Assembly (NCBI GenBank): GCA_032173965.1
Contig: CM063283.1
Location: 79,734,743-79,798,742 of the forward strand
Direction: 5' to 3'
Length of the DNA stretch: 64,000 nt
From: Sitta carolinensis
Taxonomy: Eukaryota; Chordata; Aves; Passeriformes; Sittidae
This document shows, in pieces, positions 50,047-63,394 of the stretch. The stretch's first letter is position 1, and every line of letters starts with the position of its first letter. A program made the position numbers and the translations under genes. The notes under the pieces are model-generated. The model had not been told where the DNA came from, searched no databases, and saw nothing but the letters and a program-made list of their open reading frames with translations.

Positions 50047-51042
50047 TCAGGTCCTAACGGCTTTTTTCTGAAGAAGAGAGATTCTTGATTCTTATGGAAC
50101 TTCAAAACAAGCTGTTGTGAAAATTTCATGTGGGGCCTCAGCTCATAAAAACTACATTTAAAAAAAAGTTTTCAGCATTGTAACTACCTAATTGGTCAAG
50201 TCTCTTTACTGAACTCGTCAGTAAATAGCAAGATATCTACTTTCTCTGGAAAAGATATAAATGTTTCATGAGTTGAGATCAAATGTATAAACTTAAGGTT
50301 GTGAACCTTCTTTTGTTTTTTTTCTCTACAGACAATAGCTGGAGATATGTAGCTCCAGGGAAGGATTTATCTCACCTTGAGAAACGCCTCTAATGCAGGT
50401 CATCTGAACCCCCTCCATTAGTTATATATTTCTGTCTACTGATACAAAATTTATGATTAAACCGTATTTAGATGTTTGCCTTCTTCAGTTATGAGGGCAT
50501 GAATCTGACTCCATGATTTTTCAGATGTCCTGCTATAGTCTGGAAAGTAAGCTGGAAAATGCTACTTATAATTGCAATTGATTGTCTAAGTTAAATTATA
50601 AGAATCTGTTCATATTAATTTAAAAGAAATGTAATGTTTTAGTTTTAGAAACACACTCTAAATGTGGTGTATTATGATAGCTCTCAAAATCACACTACCT
50701 ATTTTGCAGACTCTCCAGTCTGATATTTTCTTATTGTAAGAATTTTACTGAAATCCAAATAGAAGTTTAAAAAGTTAAAAGTAAATTAATGTTGGACGTT
50801 GCAAGTTATTTGCAATTATGATGTTATCTCATTACCACTTAAATTATTTTATTCTTATACACCTTTAATTCTAAGTATTAGCACAGAAGTATAATAAAAC
50901 ACCAAAAATGTTATGCCACTATAGTTATAGATATAAATTACACTGTAACACGGTGATCCAAGAGAGTCTATATAATTTTACATGTAATATTTCTTAAATT
51001 TTACATATGCACTTCATTGTTCTAAGCATTAATTTAAAACAT

Positions 51043-51076
51043 ATTTATTATGTTTAAACATTTATTATGTTTAAAA
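51043..51076. repeat. 17-bp tandem duplication
   Basis: ATTTATTATGTTTAAAC (51043-51059) is followed at once by the same 17 bases with one change at the last position (51060-51076). Confidence 0.9.
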
Positions 51077-53741
51077 TTTGAGTGGTAATACACAGTAAAA
51101 GGAAGGCTCAGGACTCTCCTAATTTTGGGTTGTTTTTTTTCAATGGTTGAAGTGCTAAACTCTATGGTTTACTCTTAAGACAATTCAGTATGCATACAGT
51201 AGATCAATAATATGTACAGGAAAGAGATTATCCAGTATAGAGAAGCAAGTTTTCAACTTATATTTACTTAATATTAACTTAATTTGAGCTAGTAAAACCA
51301 TACTTAAATTCAGACTACTTTACTGTAGCAACACTTTGAATGGAAGGAGACCAAACGACCAATTTTGCAATTTTCATTTTCCTGGTTAGTGCATGTGGTC
51401 TGTGTAGATTATGAATGACAACAGATTCAAAGTTGTGTTCAAAATGTTTCCCAAGGTGTTAGTGATGAGTCACACAGAGCTGCTGCATGTCTACACTATC
51501 TCTCATCTAAAGTAAGCTGCTAAACACTTGCAGAGCAGACTGAAAGAAAGGCCCTTGTCTCCATAATGCTCCTTTGAAGTGAACAGCTACTGCTCATGTA
51601 TTTCTGCAGCTGGGAGGAGTGATCTGAAGGAGTGCAGATCTCCTCAGCACCAGTCTTTCCCAGCAAGGGCTGCTTGTGCTTCTCACTGTCAGATGAGATC
51701 AAAAGGGAGAAGATGCACAATAGTTACATCATTAGTAGTTAGACTTTTGTACTTTTTTTTTTTTTTTTTTTTTCCAGAGGCTTCTTGAAATAAAGCAGGA
51801 ACATTCCCCTTTGCCATACATTTGAGAAAATAAAAGTGGGTAAAAAGATGTTTAGGAGTCATGGAGATTATGCTGGGAAATGACCAAGCTTCTACTTTCC
51901 ATGCTGCGGCTGAGCATAACACTAGACAGAGGAGTGGTGTCTCTTCAGAATAGAAGGAATGTTATAAAAAGGGATGCTTAGCTTTCCCATCCTTCTTCCA
52001 AATATAGAAAAATTTCATTAGACAGGAGACTTAGATTAACACTAGACCTGTCAGTCAGCCCATGAAGGGGCTAATGCCAGATGTGTTTGGAGCAGAAAGT
52101 TGAGCTTCCCCTTTGTATCCGATAAATCCTTGGAAATTATTTGCCAAGTGAGCTGTCTATCAGTGGATCAATCACTTAAGCAACGAATCCCTATTCTTTT
52201 AAGTGAAGTGTGCAAGTGTATCAGCTGTGGAGTAGCTTGGGTGGTCTGAGGACAGTAACAGCTCTGTGAGAGGTGGGCAGGGCAAGCAGAAGCTCGGACA
52301 GCAGCCAGGTAAATTAATGATGTTTGGGAAGCACTGGAGTGTGAAGGTGTAGCAAACAGAGAAATAACAGCTGTTTATACTGTATCAGAGGGATGGGGAT
52401 CATGAAGGACATTCTCCTCTAATTTCACCACTCAAAATAGAACTCTGCTCTCTAATGGCCATCTAGTGATACAGCTAGACCTAACTACATGGATCTCGTG
52501 TCCATTGTACAACTTAAAACAAAGAAAAAAAATGTGCTTTGGGCTCCTCTACTTCCATCTGGGACATAAGACACCTTGGTCCCTTCCTGCATAAATACCT
52601 ACTCCCAAGATTCAGGCTCTTCAGGACCACAGAATGAAGCTGGACTTCCCTGAAGATGCTGTGTCACCTTCCTTTAATGGCAATTAGAAGTGTACTAATA
52701 ATGTTTTGGTTGCAGCTCTTGAGAGTCTGAAAGAGTTATTAATGGCAGTTTCCACTCACACATTGCATGCAGCAGTTCAAGCTTGCTGCACTTCATCACA
52801 TGCTTTGTTATCTTATTAGCCCTCTTTTTCATGCTGTGAACAGAGCACTGGAAGTATATTCATAGCTAGGGAAACTTTCCTTCCTTTCTTTTTCTTTTGT
52901 TCTTTCTAAATCACATCTTGTATTGGATCTGTGGTACTCTAGGTGCTGCTTAGACAAGAAAGGAAAAAACATGACTGCAAGGGAACTCCTTCCTTTAATT
53001 ATTTTGCCAGTGGCACAATTCCTGACTGAAAAATACAGAGAACTGCTCATAGTATGAGAAACATTGGATTTCCTTCCTTTGAACCTCCAGGGACTTAATA
53101 ATACTTGTCATTCTTTTTTTTTCCTCCCTTTTCACATAGAATTCTCCCCAACCAAGGGCTCCATCTATCTCCTTCATGAATTCTTCAGTTAAAGAGTCCC
53201 ACGCAGGGCCTGTGTAAGGGTGAGGTAAAACCCTGAAAAATAATTGTACAAGTACTGGAGACCTCTGGCCCAAGAGGCTGCAGGTTGTTTCAGCACTAAG
53301 TGTAAGTTGACAGGGTATGTGACGGGAGAGAGGGGATTCATGGAAGAGAAGGAGAAAAGACATCAACCCAGCAAGGGGCCCAAAATGTCTCACTACAGTT
53401 CTGGTATGGATACCAAAAAATCTTTCAATTTTTTTTCTTACTGCTATTTCCCAGGCCCTAAAGAGTGAAGCACATATACGTTATCATGAAATATTTAAAC
53501 ATATGCCTATGAAATATATAAACACATATGCAGTTATATAAGAATGGATATGTATAGCTACTGATTCTCTTGAATTATTCTTATCACTTTCTTTTTTTTT
53601 TTTCCCCTTTAGCTTTTCCCTGAAATGAAGTGTAGGCAGAAGACTTAAGGAAGAGAATTATTTTAAATCAATGAATGAGTAGAGTGGCACTTTATGCTTT
53701 CCTATGTCTGCTATAATGAGTTATTCCAAATCTTCTAGGAG

Positions 53742-53762
53742 ATTATTATTATTATTATTATT

Positions 53763-53794
<32 letters not shown>

Positions 53795-53832
53795 TATATA
53801 TATTATTATTATATTATTAATATTATTATATT
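53742..53832. repeat. ATT trinucleotide microsatellite
   Basis: ATT/TTA units run for about 90 bases with a few TA-rich interruptions (ATATTATATATATT). Strong length variation is expected. Confidence 0.9.
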
Positions 53833-54171
53833 TGAGTTACTCAAAATATATAAGCAGTAGCTAGTATGTGGTTTTATTCAGTTTGTAGCAGAAAAGTCTA
53901 GATTTGGGCCGATGAGGAAATGTATTTCCTTTCCCAGGAAAATTCAAAATTGGCAAGGGTGGAAATGTGTTTGTTTGTTTTATCTGTAATGTTTTGATGA
54001 ACTCAAGACCTATCAATTTGACTTCTTTTTTCTTGTTTATTTATCATATATGAAAATAATTAAAAGGAAACACTCTAATCTCCAATGACCCTGGTGTTTA
54101 TGTTACTTAGAGTCAAATCTTAACTCTGTAAACTGGGAAACAGAATGGACTTGGACCATCTATTTCAAAAA

Positions 54172-54203
54172 GGGTGTGTGTGGGGGGTGGTGGTGTGTGT
54201 GTG
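54172..54203. repeat. GT/GGT simple repeat
   Basis: GTGTGTG is followed by a six-G run, GGTGGT and a further (GT)n block. Confidence 0.85.
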
Positions 54204-55899
54204 GAGAAAGCCTTTAATTCTGCTCTACTTAAAGAGGAAACGGGTGTTACTTCCAAGATGTAACTAGACAGAAAGTGCTACAACCATGTAAAAGATTTCT
54301 TAAAAACAGTTTTTGATTGTTTGTTTCTATTAAAACCACTAGGTTTCCTTAAGAAATTCTGTTTCTGATAAACTATCAGCTCTGAAATGAGAGAGATTAA
54401 ACAAGGAAACATGTAATTGGTGAGAGCCTATGTGAAAACAAATCAAACAAAATTTGAATGAGCTTCTTAATATTTTGATGTTAACTGAACACTCTTAGCC
54501 TTTTGAGACATACTTGTAAGTAAAAGACTGTCACCAGTTAAAAAAAAAAAAGTAACCAAAAGTTATTAAGAGAAACACAACTGGATACACCTAGGATACT
54601 TTCCTCTGTAAACTAAATGTTCTTTTATCTGTGCCTTGCATTAATTTTGATAGCAAATGAGAACACTTTCCCAAAAATGTATATTAAAACCAGCAACATT
54701 TTAAAAAATCCCCCAAAGATTTACATTCAAGGTACAGCTTCCCATAATCAATAATAAAAATAAAACTTATGCTAACACTGGCATTTTATATTTCAATTTC
54801 TAACCACATTTCCTTTATCTGCTTAAGCTTTTGAGCTCCTTTCCTTTGTTGTACATAAACATATAAGAATGGAATAAAGGGTGATATGATGAAGAAACAG
54901 CCTTTTTGGGCATGAGCAGTACTTAAAAATTTTTTTAGATTTGATTGCTAGATATTAGGTTTCTACATTCAAGTTCAATTTTTTGAAGTGTTAAGCACCT
55001 GCAATTCTCCACTGGCCTAACTTTTAGAGTTTAAGTAATTTTTATTGACATAGTTAAATATGGGTTTAGGAGTAAGATTTATAAGAAAGTACTTCTGTTT
55101 TGCTTGTTTCTGCCTTCTTCCTTTCCCCTTTTTCTTAATTTCTTCTTTTCCTGAACACAAACATGCACTCTCAAAAAATGCATTCCAATTTATACACAAG
55201 GTCTTAAAAGCTAAGTTACAGTTCCAGTATGACCCAGTACTTTGTTCAATACTGTGAATTTCATCTCGGATAGGTAGACATAGATATCACTAGGATGAAA
55301 TTCAAATTGACAAAGGATAGAGTAACTATTACACTAGATAGACAACAGAATAAAGTTTAATTAACACTGATATTAATTTCTAACACTGTTTTTTTTTCTT
55401 GTCTATCTATCCTAGTAATGAATAATGAGTTTTTAGTGATGCCAGGTTGTTCACTTTCTAAATGATGCAGAGGAAGTCACAGATAATCATCATGAGGGAA
55501 TTTCTCAATAAAAATAATGCAGTCTTTTGCCTGTTGTCTGCACAACAGCAACACCCCGGAATAAAAACCCAAATGAGAATCTAGTTTCTTTTCAGTACTG
55601 TCTGTTTAAAGTATATTGCTGATAAATAGTAGATAAGAATGGTTATAAAGATAAGAAAAGCAAAAGAGTGCAGCTTGGTTTACAGATTAAAGCCACAAGA
55701 AAAAAATTGTGCCTTGGACATAATATGTGACCAAAGCTTGCTTATTTTCGCCTTCCCTTCACTGAAAGGAAGCCATTCAGGAAAGTTCAAGCATTTTCTT
55801 CTGAACGCTTACCTAATTTAATTCAGTAGAAAAACTCCAATTAACCTCAGGGCAACATGATCTGACCTCTTCTCTGGCCACTATGCTGAGCTTGTTTGT

Positions 55900-56160
55900 T
55901 TATTAATCTGGCAGATTTAAGATATTTTTGGATCCATTATATTAAGATAATTGTAATACTTATATTAGAGAAAGGCAATTATACTTTATTTGATGGATGT
56001 CACCATCCTTTCAGGCATTAGTAAGGAAGATTAAGCTGCTTCCTGTACAGTTATTTGCATGGCTATCTGAGCATGGTGCTTCTATTGTGTGCATATCACT
56101 CTTCCTAAGCTATTAATCACTTTTTCTGAGTACAAAATTATTTAAAATGCACCTATCAGT
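55900..56160. promoter_or_regulatory. Candidate conserved non-coding element
   Basis: A repeat-free stretch has an exact POU octamer ATTTGCAT at 56053-56060, together with GATTAAG, CTATTAATCA and several ATTA cores. The context resembles deeply conserved enhancers in avian gene deserts, but conservation cannot be judged from one sequence. Confidence 0.25.
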
Positions 56161-56990
56161 ATCAATAAATGAAAGGAAGCAGATGTCTGATATGTCTCTC
56201 ATTACACTGACAGGCACCACACAGCACTAAGACCCCTACTGTGCTCTCCAGGAGCTCAGCTTTTGGGTGTCCATAAACACAGTTTGATGGAAGGCTGTAC
56301 AAAAGAGTGGCATGGCCTTTGGCCTTTTTATGACATGGTGGTTTTAGAAGGCTTTGTCTGAGGTATACCATTGTGTGACAGTCTCTTGAGTTAACTGCCA
56401 CAAGCCTAATTTCCCTGACATCAATACAGATTTTAGATAAATCTTTTCCAGTTAGGTTAAACAAAATAGAATATTATTAAGGAGAGGGGCTTGTTGGTTT
56501 TTTGGTTTTGGTTTGAGTTTGGGGATTTTTTTACACAGATAATAATCAAAACAAGGTATCTCAAACAGATTGTGCCATTACTTATAGACTGCTAGAAATT
56601 GATTTGGAAATTCTCTCTATAGACAGATGTACTTAGGAAGATTTGCTTTAAAATAATAATTCCTAAGCATATATTTTTAAATGTATGTTCTGAGAAAAAA
56701 ATATTTCCTAAATACAGCCTCCATAATACTTTCTGATTTATAATACCTTTTTTTTTTTTTTTTTCCTCATCCCTACTTAGAAAATAAATGCAACCATGCT
56801 GTGTCAGGCCAAGGATCATCTAACTCAGTATGCTTTCTCTAGCAGTAGCTGTAAGCAAATACCTAAGGTGAAATGTAAACAAAACAAGCATACATGATAC
56901 ATCCAGAATTCTCTCAGCCTCCAAACATTTTTAGTTCAGTGGATTTGCTGAACTGCCTCTCACTGTCACATAATTAGTAACTTTAAAAGA

Positions 56991-57048
56991 CATTATCTTC
57001 CTCAGACCTTTTCATCTCACATTATCTTCCTCAGACTTTTTCGTCTCA
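56991..57048. repeat. 29-bp tandem duplication
   Basis: The units 56991-57019 and 57020-57048 both read CATTATCTTCCTCAGAC...TCTCA, with two substitutions. They abut exactly. Confidence 0.95.
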
Positions 57049-57320
57049 AGTCTATATAAGCTTTGAATTTCAAGGATATAATCTGAAAAAAAATATTTCA
57101 AAAATTTTCTGGTTTTTTTTTTGTTCTTTTTGAGTTCAGATACTGCTAACTTCATCAAAAGTCCATTCTTCTTTTTTGAAAGAGTGAAAGAAATAATCTA
57201 CCTTCTCCTTAACACTCACCATTTTGTAGACTTATTTTGTATCTTCCCCCAAATCAGTTACTTTCTGAGCTTGATAACTACTAGTTTGTTTATTCATTTC
57301 TCATACAAAAGCTAGTCTAT

Positions 57321-57640
57321 ATGCTAGCTAACTCTTCCTTGTCTTTTAAAATTTCCCTCCAACTATTTTCTATAACTCTTCCTGCTCAACTTACCTCCTC
57401 CTACAATGACTCATATCTCCATAATACCTCTGATTACACTTTCACCTCATATTTTTTCAGCTACCATTCTAAATATAGCATGCATTTCCCTGCTCTAGTT
57501 TTTGTTCACCTCTTATTTTTTCACAAAGACTCCCACTTTTCAGATTTTCTGCCATTACACTGCTGCCACACTCCTTCATCACATACTCATCTCACACTCC
57601 TACAAGCTGCCAGTACATTGCTTCCTACCTACTGCTTCTA
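57321..57640 (+). other. Strongly G-depleted, pyrimidine-rich block
   Basis: By hand count only about 14 of the 240 bases at 57361-57600 are G, while C is near 30 percent. The lack of G removes TAG and TGA stops, which explains the 106-codon frame from ATG 57321. Its product is Ser/Thr/His/Phe-rich with no recognisable domain. I do not call it a gene. The skew itself is the notable feature. Confidence 0.6.
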
Positions 57641-58464
57641 GCATTTCTGCACTGTCTGGGGTGGGAGGAGTAGGAAATTGAGAGCTCTGTGAAACTCAGA
57701 AATTTCTTGATTGGAGCTGTAGGATCTGCAACTGCTGATATTTCTCTGTCATAAATTTGAAAAGGGTGCACCAAGGGTAAAATCATAGATAGTGCGATTC
57801 ATTTCATGAGACATTGGGCTTCTATCCAGACATCTACCATGAAGTAGTTATCTGAACTTATTGTTTATAATCACAGCAGAGAAAATATAGATTGTCTACT
57901 TAAAATCTGTCTTGCAGACAGTTGTCTGTAAGGTTTTCTCTACAGCATATTAAAGGAAGGAGACCCTAATTTCCCCTAGTATCTCTACCACATCACCAAA
58001 ATTTAAAGGTGCTACAATGGACAAAATTGAAACTTTTTCTTACCTTGGTCAAGTAGGTTTCTGCAGGTAGGAAATAGCTCGTGGTTCAGTGTCTGTGTCT
58101 CCTTGCTTGTCAGCCCTGACTGTATGTATGCCATAAGAGTCCAGTCTATGACACGTGATTTCTACCTTCTGGCATGCTCACCATGCTAGTTATCAGTTAC
58201 TGTTATTAGAAACAGCAAAACCAACAACAAAAGAAAGCTATGAGATTTTCCAGCTGAGAAAGTAGGGACGTGCACAGAAACTATCACAATAATAAAATTC
58301 TCTTTGTTTCCCAATGACCACTTTTCTCTTTGCTTCCATGAAATCTCATTATTAATTAATTACCGCTGAAATTCTCAGTTATTTATTTCCCAGATGGCAC
58401 ACAAGGAAATTTTAAGGAACTTCCAAAGAATTCTACTGAAATTTCCTGAAATTGTATTGTTGTT

Positions 58465-58468
<4 letters not shown>

Positions 58469-58495
<27 letters not shown>

Positions 58496-58496
58496 T
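58469..58496. repeat. Poly(T) tract of 28 bases
   Basis: A pure T run preceded by TTGTTGTTG units. Confidence 0.9.
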
Positions 58497-61400
58497 AGCT
58501 CCTTATGTTTTAGCAGAGTGGTTTTGGACTTTGAAAGTTCAGGATCCTTTGAATAGGTAGTAAAAGTAGGTAGAATAAGATAGATAATTCTCTAGGGGGG
58601 CTGAAATGACATTTTCTCTCCTATAGTATTAACAAAATTATTAGGTAATTGTGGTATTTCTTTCTACTAAAGCAAATGAAGCAATGGTTCAAATAGAACA
58701 GAGAAAATGATTCTTCAGTTCAAATGCTGCTGCTATGTATTTCTGTACTAAAAATTCATTATCCATTCTTGCTAAAATGTTATTGCTTCATTAGCAGAAA
58801 AATCTGGAAGTGTACAAGTAATGTTTGCTTTAGAAATATGCATGTTCAAAAGCAATTGCAATTAACTGGAACATGCAATATGTCCAGTTATATGATTATT
58901 GCTGAATATCTAGCTAATATTATGTACACTGTTACAAATAATTCATTAGAGTTATTAATTTCAAGAGTTTAAATTCATATTTTTGAGGAATTTGAGGTAA
59001 TGGTGTTAAGGCACCTATGGGGAAATGACAGATGAAGGTTTCTGTACGCCCAAAGCTTTTTTGTGTTTTTGAACAGTATCAGTTGATGTATTAAAAAACA
59101 TTCTTTTTCTCCTAAAACCTCCTCTTTATGACTGTCTATAATATACTGATTTCAGAAAATTATTTTAACAACCCTAAAAATACAGACCCCAGATTCTTAA
59201 AAAGCAGTGTCTAGATTGTGGAAATGTCCACAGCTACAAATGGCTTCTACTCAGTAATCACTGACAGCCCTACTGAGATGCTGGAAGGAAAGCTGCATCT
59301 TTTTTCCTGTGTTCACATCAAGATACAACTGAGATACTACTGTGTGTGGGAATGAAGGTGGAGAGAATAAAACCAAAAATGTCAGTGAAGAGATAAGGTG
59401 GAAAACCCCCGCTGAGAAGCATGCCATGACAAACAAATGAAGGCAGACTGTGAAAAAAAAAAAAGTAACAGAAAAGCATACACCCTGCATGTTTGGTAGA
59501 ACTGCATTTCAGAAAGTCACAAAGCTATAACTGCTTTCTCACCTAACAAAAGCTATTTCTGAAAGACTAAGTGACTTATTTTCTCTGACCTTTCTTCTCT
59601 GTGCAAAAGACTACCATAAGGCAATAGCTATTAAACTGAAGCTGTCAGGAAACAAAAAATTCATCCCACAACCAATTGAATGAATGCATAAATCCAAGGT
59701 TATCACACTTCCTTACTACTGTAACTTATATATTCATCTCCATATTTCTATCTCCTTGTATTTTTCAGTTGTACTATGTGAATGTTATACTCCTCATCCA
59801 AGAACTGGGCTTTTAAAAATCTAAATTGCCTAGAATATTTTGTTTATCTCCACAATTGTTTCTAAATGTGTGATCCTGAATCCATCAATAATACATTGTT
59901 TATAATGCATAAGTCTTAGGGACTTGTAGTACAGAAATTCCACAAATCCACACTGAATATTCATGAATTTAAACGAATTGTCTTAGTACCTTTCATAGTC
60001 ACTGGAGAGAAACAGAAGTCTCTAATGTACTGAATATTTGACCTGCTTAGAGGTGTGTACAAGGATGAGATTACTTGTGCTGTAGGACTTATTACGTTGC
60101 ATTTAATTAAAGGAAGCCTAACCGATTAGCCTTGCACATAGACAAAAATAATGTGGTCTAAACCCTACATTTTATGTTTTGTCATACAAGAAAAATACGA
60201 ATACACTGCAGCCTTATTTGACAGAGAGCAGGCAACATTAAGGGGCAGCCAGGAATATCCCTTATGCTGAAGCTGCTTTGTTGATAGTGCCACACTTCCC
60301 AGCCACAAATAATCAGGTCTGCATAAGCACATGCTGGAGAGTCACACACAGGAGACCCACTTGCCCCCAGCCATCTAGAAACTATCTTTACCATCAGTCC
60401 AACATAAACTCTTTGGATGGCATATAAACTTAGAACGAAACTAATGAAACCTCTTTCCATTTAAGTCAATTAGTATATTTCTCTTAAATTCACTCCTGTG
60501 ACAGATTTGCATTCCATTCCCTTTTATTTCTTGCACTTCTTTCATACCTTTCACTGATTGATGTTTCACTACTTTCATTATAGCAGTGTTCAGAAGTTGG
60601 CAATAAGAATAAACTCTCACTATCACAATGAGAAATATATGTCAGTAAAGTATAGCAGTTAATTGCTGTTTGAAATCTCAGACATCTGTTTTCTTACAAT
60701 TGTTTTACAATACCATATGGGAAAAAACACAGGATGGAAATTACTTTTCCAAAATGGCAGGTAAAGATGAAAAATTGGGAGATATGCAAAATACTTGTAT
60801 TTTACATGTAGGTAAGTCACTGTCATGAAATCAGATGGAAAAAAAACCTTTTAGGATCAAATCCCTGGGTTGGCATGCACTCATGACCCCATGAACCCAC
60901 ACAGGCTGCACAGTGGGAGCATCATCTGAGATCTTGCAATGCTCTATGCACCAGTTTTACAAACACCAAAAAAAATAACTAAACCAAACAATTTGCAACA
61001 TTCCATAGCTATGAAACATTTCTAAGAAAAAAGAGGTTGAAAAGATAAGACTTCACAGATGTGCAAATACCAGAAATAAATTGCTGAAAAATCTATTGTT
61101 AGATTGAACATGGATTAAGAATAGCTTCCATTCTCCTAACAGCATCTGAATCATTTGATGCTGGATAGATTTGAACAGCTTTCAATTTAAATTAAGCCTT
61201 TACAAGGTATGTCAAAGCTTCTTACTGTCCTTAATAATTTTCCCAAATAAATAACTGTAAATGTAATCTACCAGTACCTATTATAAGCTTTATTTATGTC
61301 ACTTAATCATAGACAATTTCTACTTTTTATTAAATGAATCAGTCCTAGAAGCAGAATTCTGATTTTAAGTATTGTTTTAGCTTGATCCTGTGCAATAGAC

Positions 61401-63360
61401 ATATGTTAAAGCATATGTAAGTGCATACGTGTCTTTAAAACTTGTCTATGCAAAATTTACAAGCACTGTTTTGAGGCATGTGTAATGATTATCTTAATTT
61501 TTCTATTCTTACTGCACATCCAAGGCAGACCCAGTAAGAATTCACACTGTTGGACTTCAAATCACAAAATCTGTTTAGAATAATGATTTCATAATACCAT
61601 ATATCAATATATATTCACACCTTCTGAGAACTTGGTGTACGGACTATATAAGGAAGAATATTCATGGGGGAACCCAAAGTGGTTGGTTTACAAAAGTGAT
61701 TTGCTTTGGAAGCTAGAGACTGTTGTCTTCTATACCTGGAGTGACAATAAGTCACTACATACTCATGTCTTTGTAAGATGGCAACCATACTGCCAGAGCT
61801 TGCACTTGATACACAGCAATTAATATTCTCACTCTGAAGAACCATACTAGAATCTTTCAATAAAAATAATAATAAAAGAATAGCAGCTGTACAGACCTAC
61901 CTTACTGTGTCTCAATTGTAAAAGTGAGGATAAAGATGAATGAAATTAAACTGAATTTTGACCAACATAAATGGCAACAAAATTTTATATACTAGCAATC
62001 ACCAAATATTTTCTATTTTTGAGTTCCTTTACTTGTTTGAAGGTTTACTACATAGTAAATAAAATTGATTTATGTTGGGTTAAGTGAACCTTGAATGACT
62101 CTTCACAGGTTAAAATTTCACCCTATAAATCCAGAAGTTCCTTCCATATCTGTTAGAACCACAGAAGGGAAAAAAATACATCTGAAAGCATTATCTGCAT
62201 GCCGTCCAGCAATCAGACTAACGGAACTGAAGGGCCAGAAGGAGTTCGTAAGGAGCTATATGCCAATAACCAGTTAACAGAAGCCCACAGTAAATTTCAG
62301 CTTTTGTTTATGAAAATAGAAAAGGGGAAAAAAAGAACAAAGAAAAAAAAAAAAAAAAGCATAGCTTTTTGAGTAACTAAAAGTAAATACTGAAATTTTC
62401 CTGAACTTAGACTACTTCTATTAAAAAAAGTGTAACCCTACAGCAGTTACTCTTAACTCCTCTGCTTATTGAAAGGCCCAGTTCTCTGACAGAGAAGGAG
62501 AAAGCAGACAATCATTTCTTGCACAGATGAAAAGAAGAACTGGAGACAGAATGATATTACTTTTCTTGTTTATCTCATATCTAATCTGAGACAGCTCTTT
62601 CAGCTTCCTCAGTGGAAGAAGACAAATCAACCTCTGAAAAGATCTATATCTTCCCATTCACTGTATAAGGTACCTCTTCAGTTAGCTCAGATTTGACACA
62701 TAAACATTTCAGAAGATTTGGTTGATCTGCAGGTTGACCTGTTGGTCTTGGCTTTCCACAGTCAGCTGGGTATCTGGGCTGTTAACATAAAAATTGGCAT
62801 CATATGCCAGAGTCTCAGAGAAAAGGGAGTGGTAATGGGAGCAGCTCACAATGAGGAAGATATATGGGAACTAGCAGAGAGAACTGGAATTATTTTAGAA
62901 AAAGACACAGCAGGAGTGAAGCAAAAAGAAACTTTTAGAAAAGCAGATTGTTTAGTGTGTTAGAAATAGATATGGCTGCAATGAGACGGCAAAGCTGTGC
63001 ATGAACTCTTCCCTCAGCACATCAAGTGTATGCTGAGAAATGGGAATATGCAAAAGGTACATTCTTCAGATTTCTAGTAAAAAGCTCCATATGGTAATTT
63101 TCCATTATTTTGACTTCTTCCTGGATCCCTGACTTATATTTTAACTGCAAATTCCACAAGAGCTGGAGAGAGCTCGCTCTCTGTAAAGCCTCTGTGGCCA
63201 CTGACTAAAGTCATCCGAAACTGCCTTGCAACATCATAGGGATATTGTCAGGTCATAAGGAAAGGAATTCCTGTTCAATAATGAAAATGGGTGCTATTTC
63301 CCTGTGGATTTTCAACAACCCTTTTCAGATACTTCTTGCTTTAACTTGTAAAGTTACTTT

Positions 63361-63394
63361 CAAGAGTAATGAGAGTAATGCAAGAGTAATGCAA
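63361..63394. repeat. AGAGTAATG short tandem repeat
   Basis: AGAGTAATG recurs three times in succession (CAAGAGTAATG, AGAGTAATG, CAAGAGTAATG), giving a roughly 10-base imperfect tandem repeat. Confidence 0.8.

Noticed and set aside
50330..50395. Pyrimidine tract plus CTACAG followed by a short open segment, resembling a 3' splice site and terminal exon
   Set aside because: Only one of three frames is open, for about 19 codons, with no matching donor or homologue. Such acceptor-like sequences are frequent by chance.
57321..57641. 106-codon frame starting with ATG as a Ser/Thr-rich protein gene
   Set aside because: The frame is explained by G depletion, which removes TAG and TGA. No domain, signal peptide or splice context supports it.
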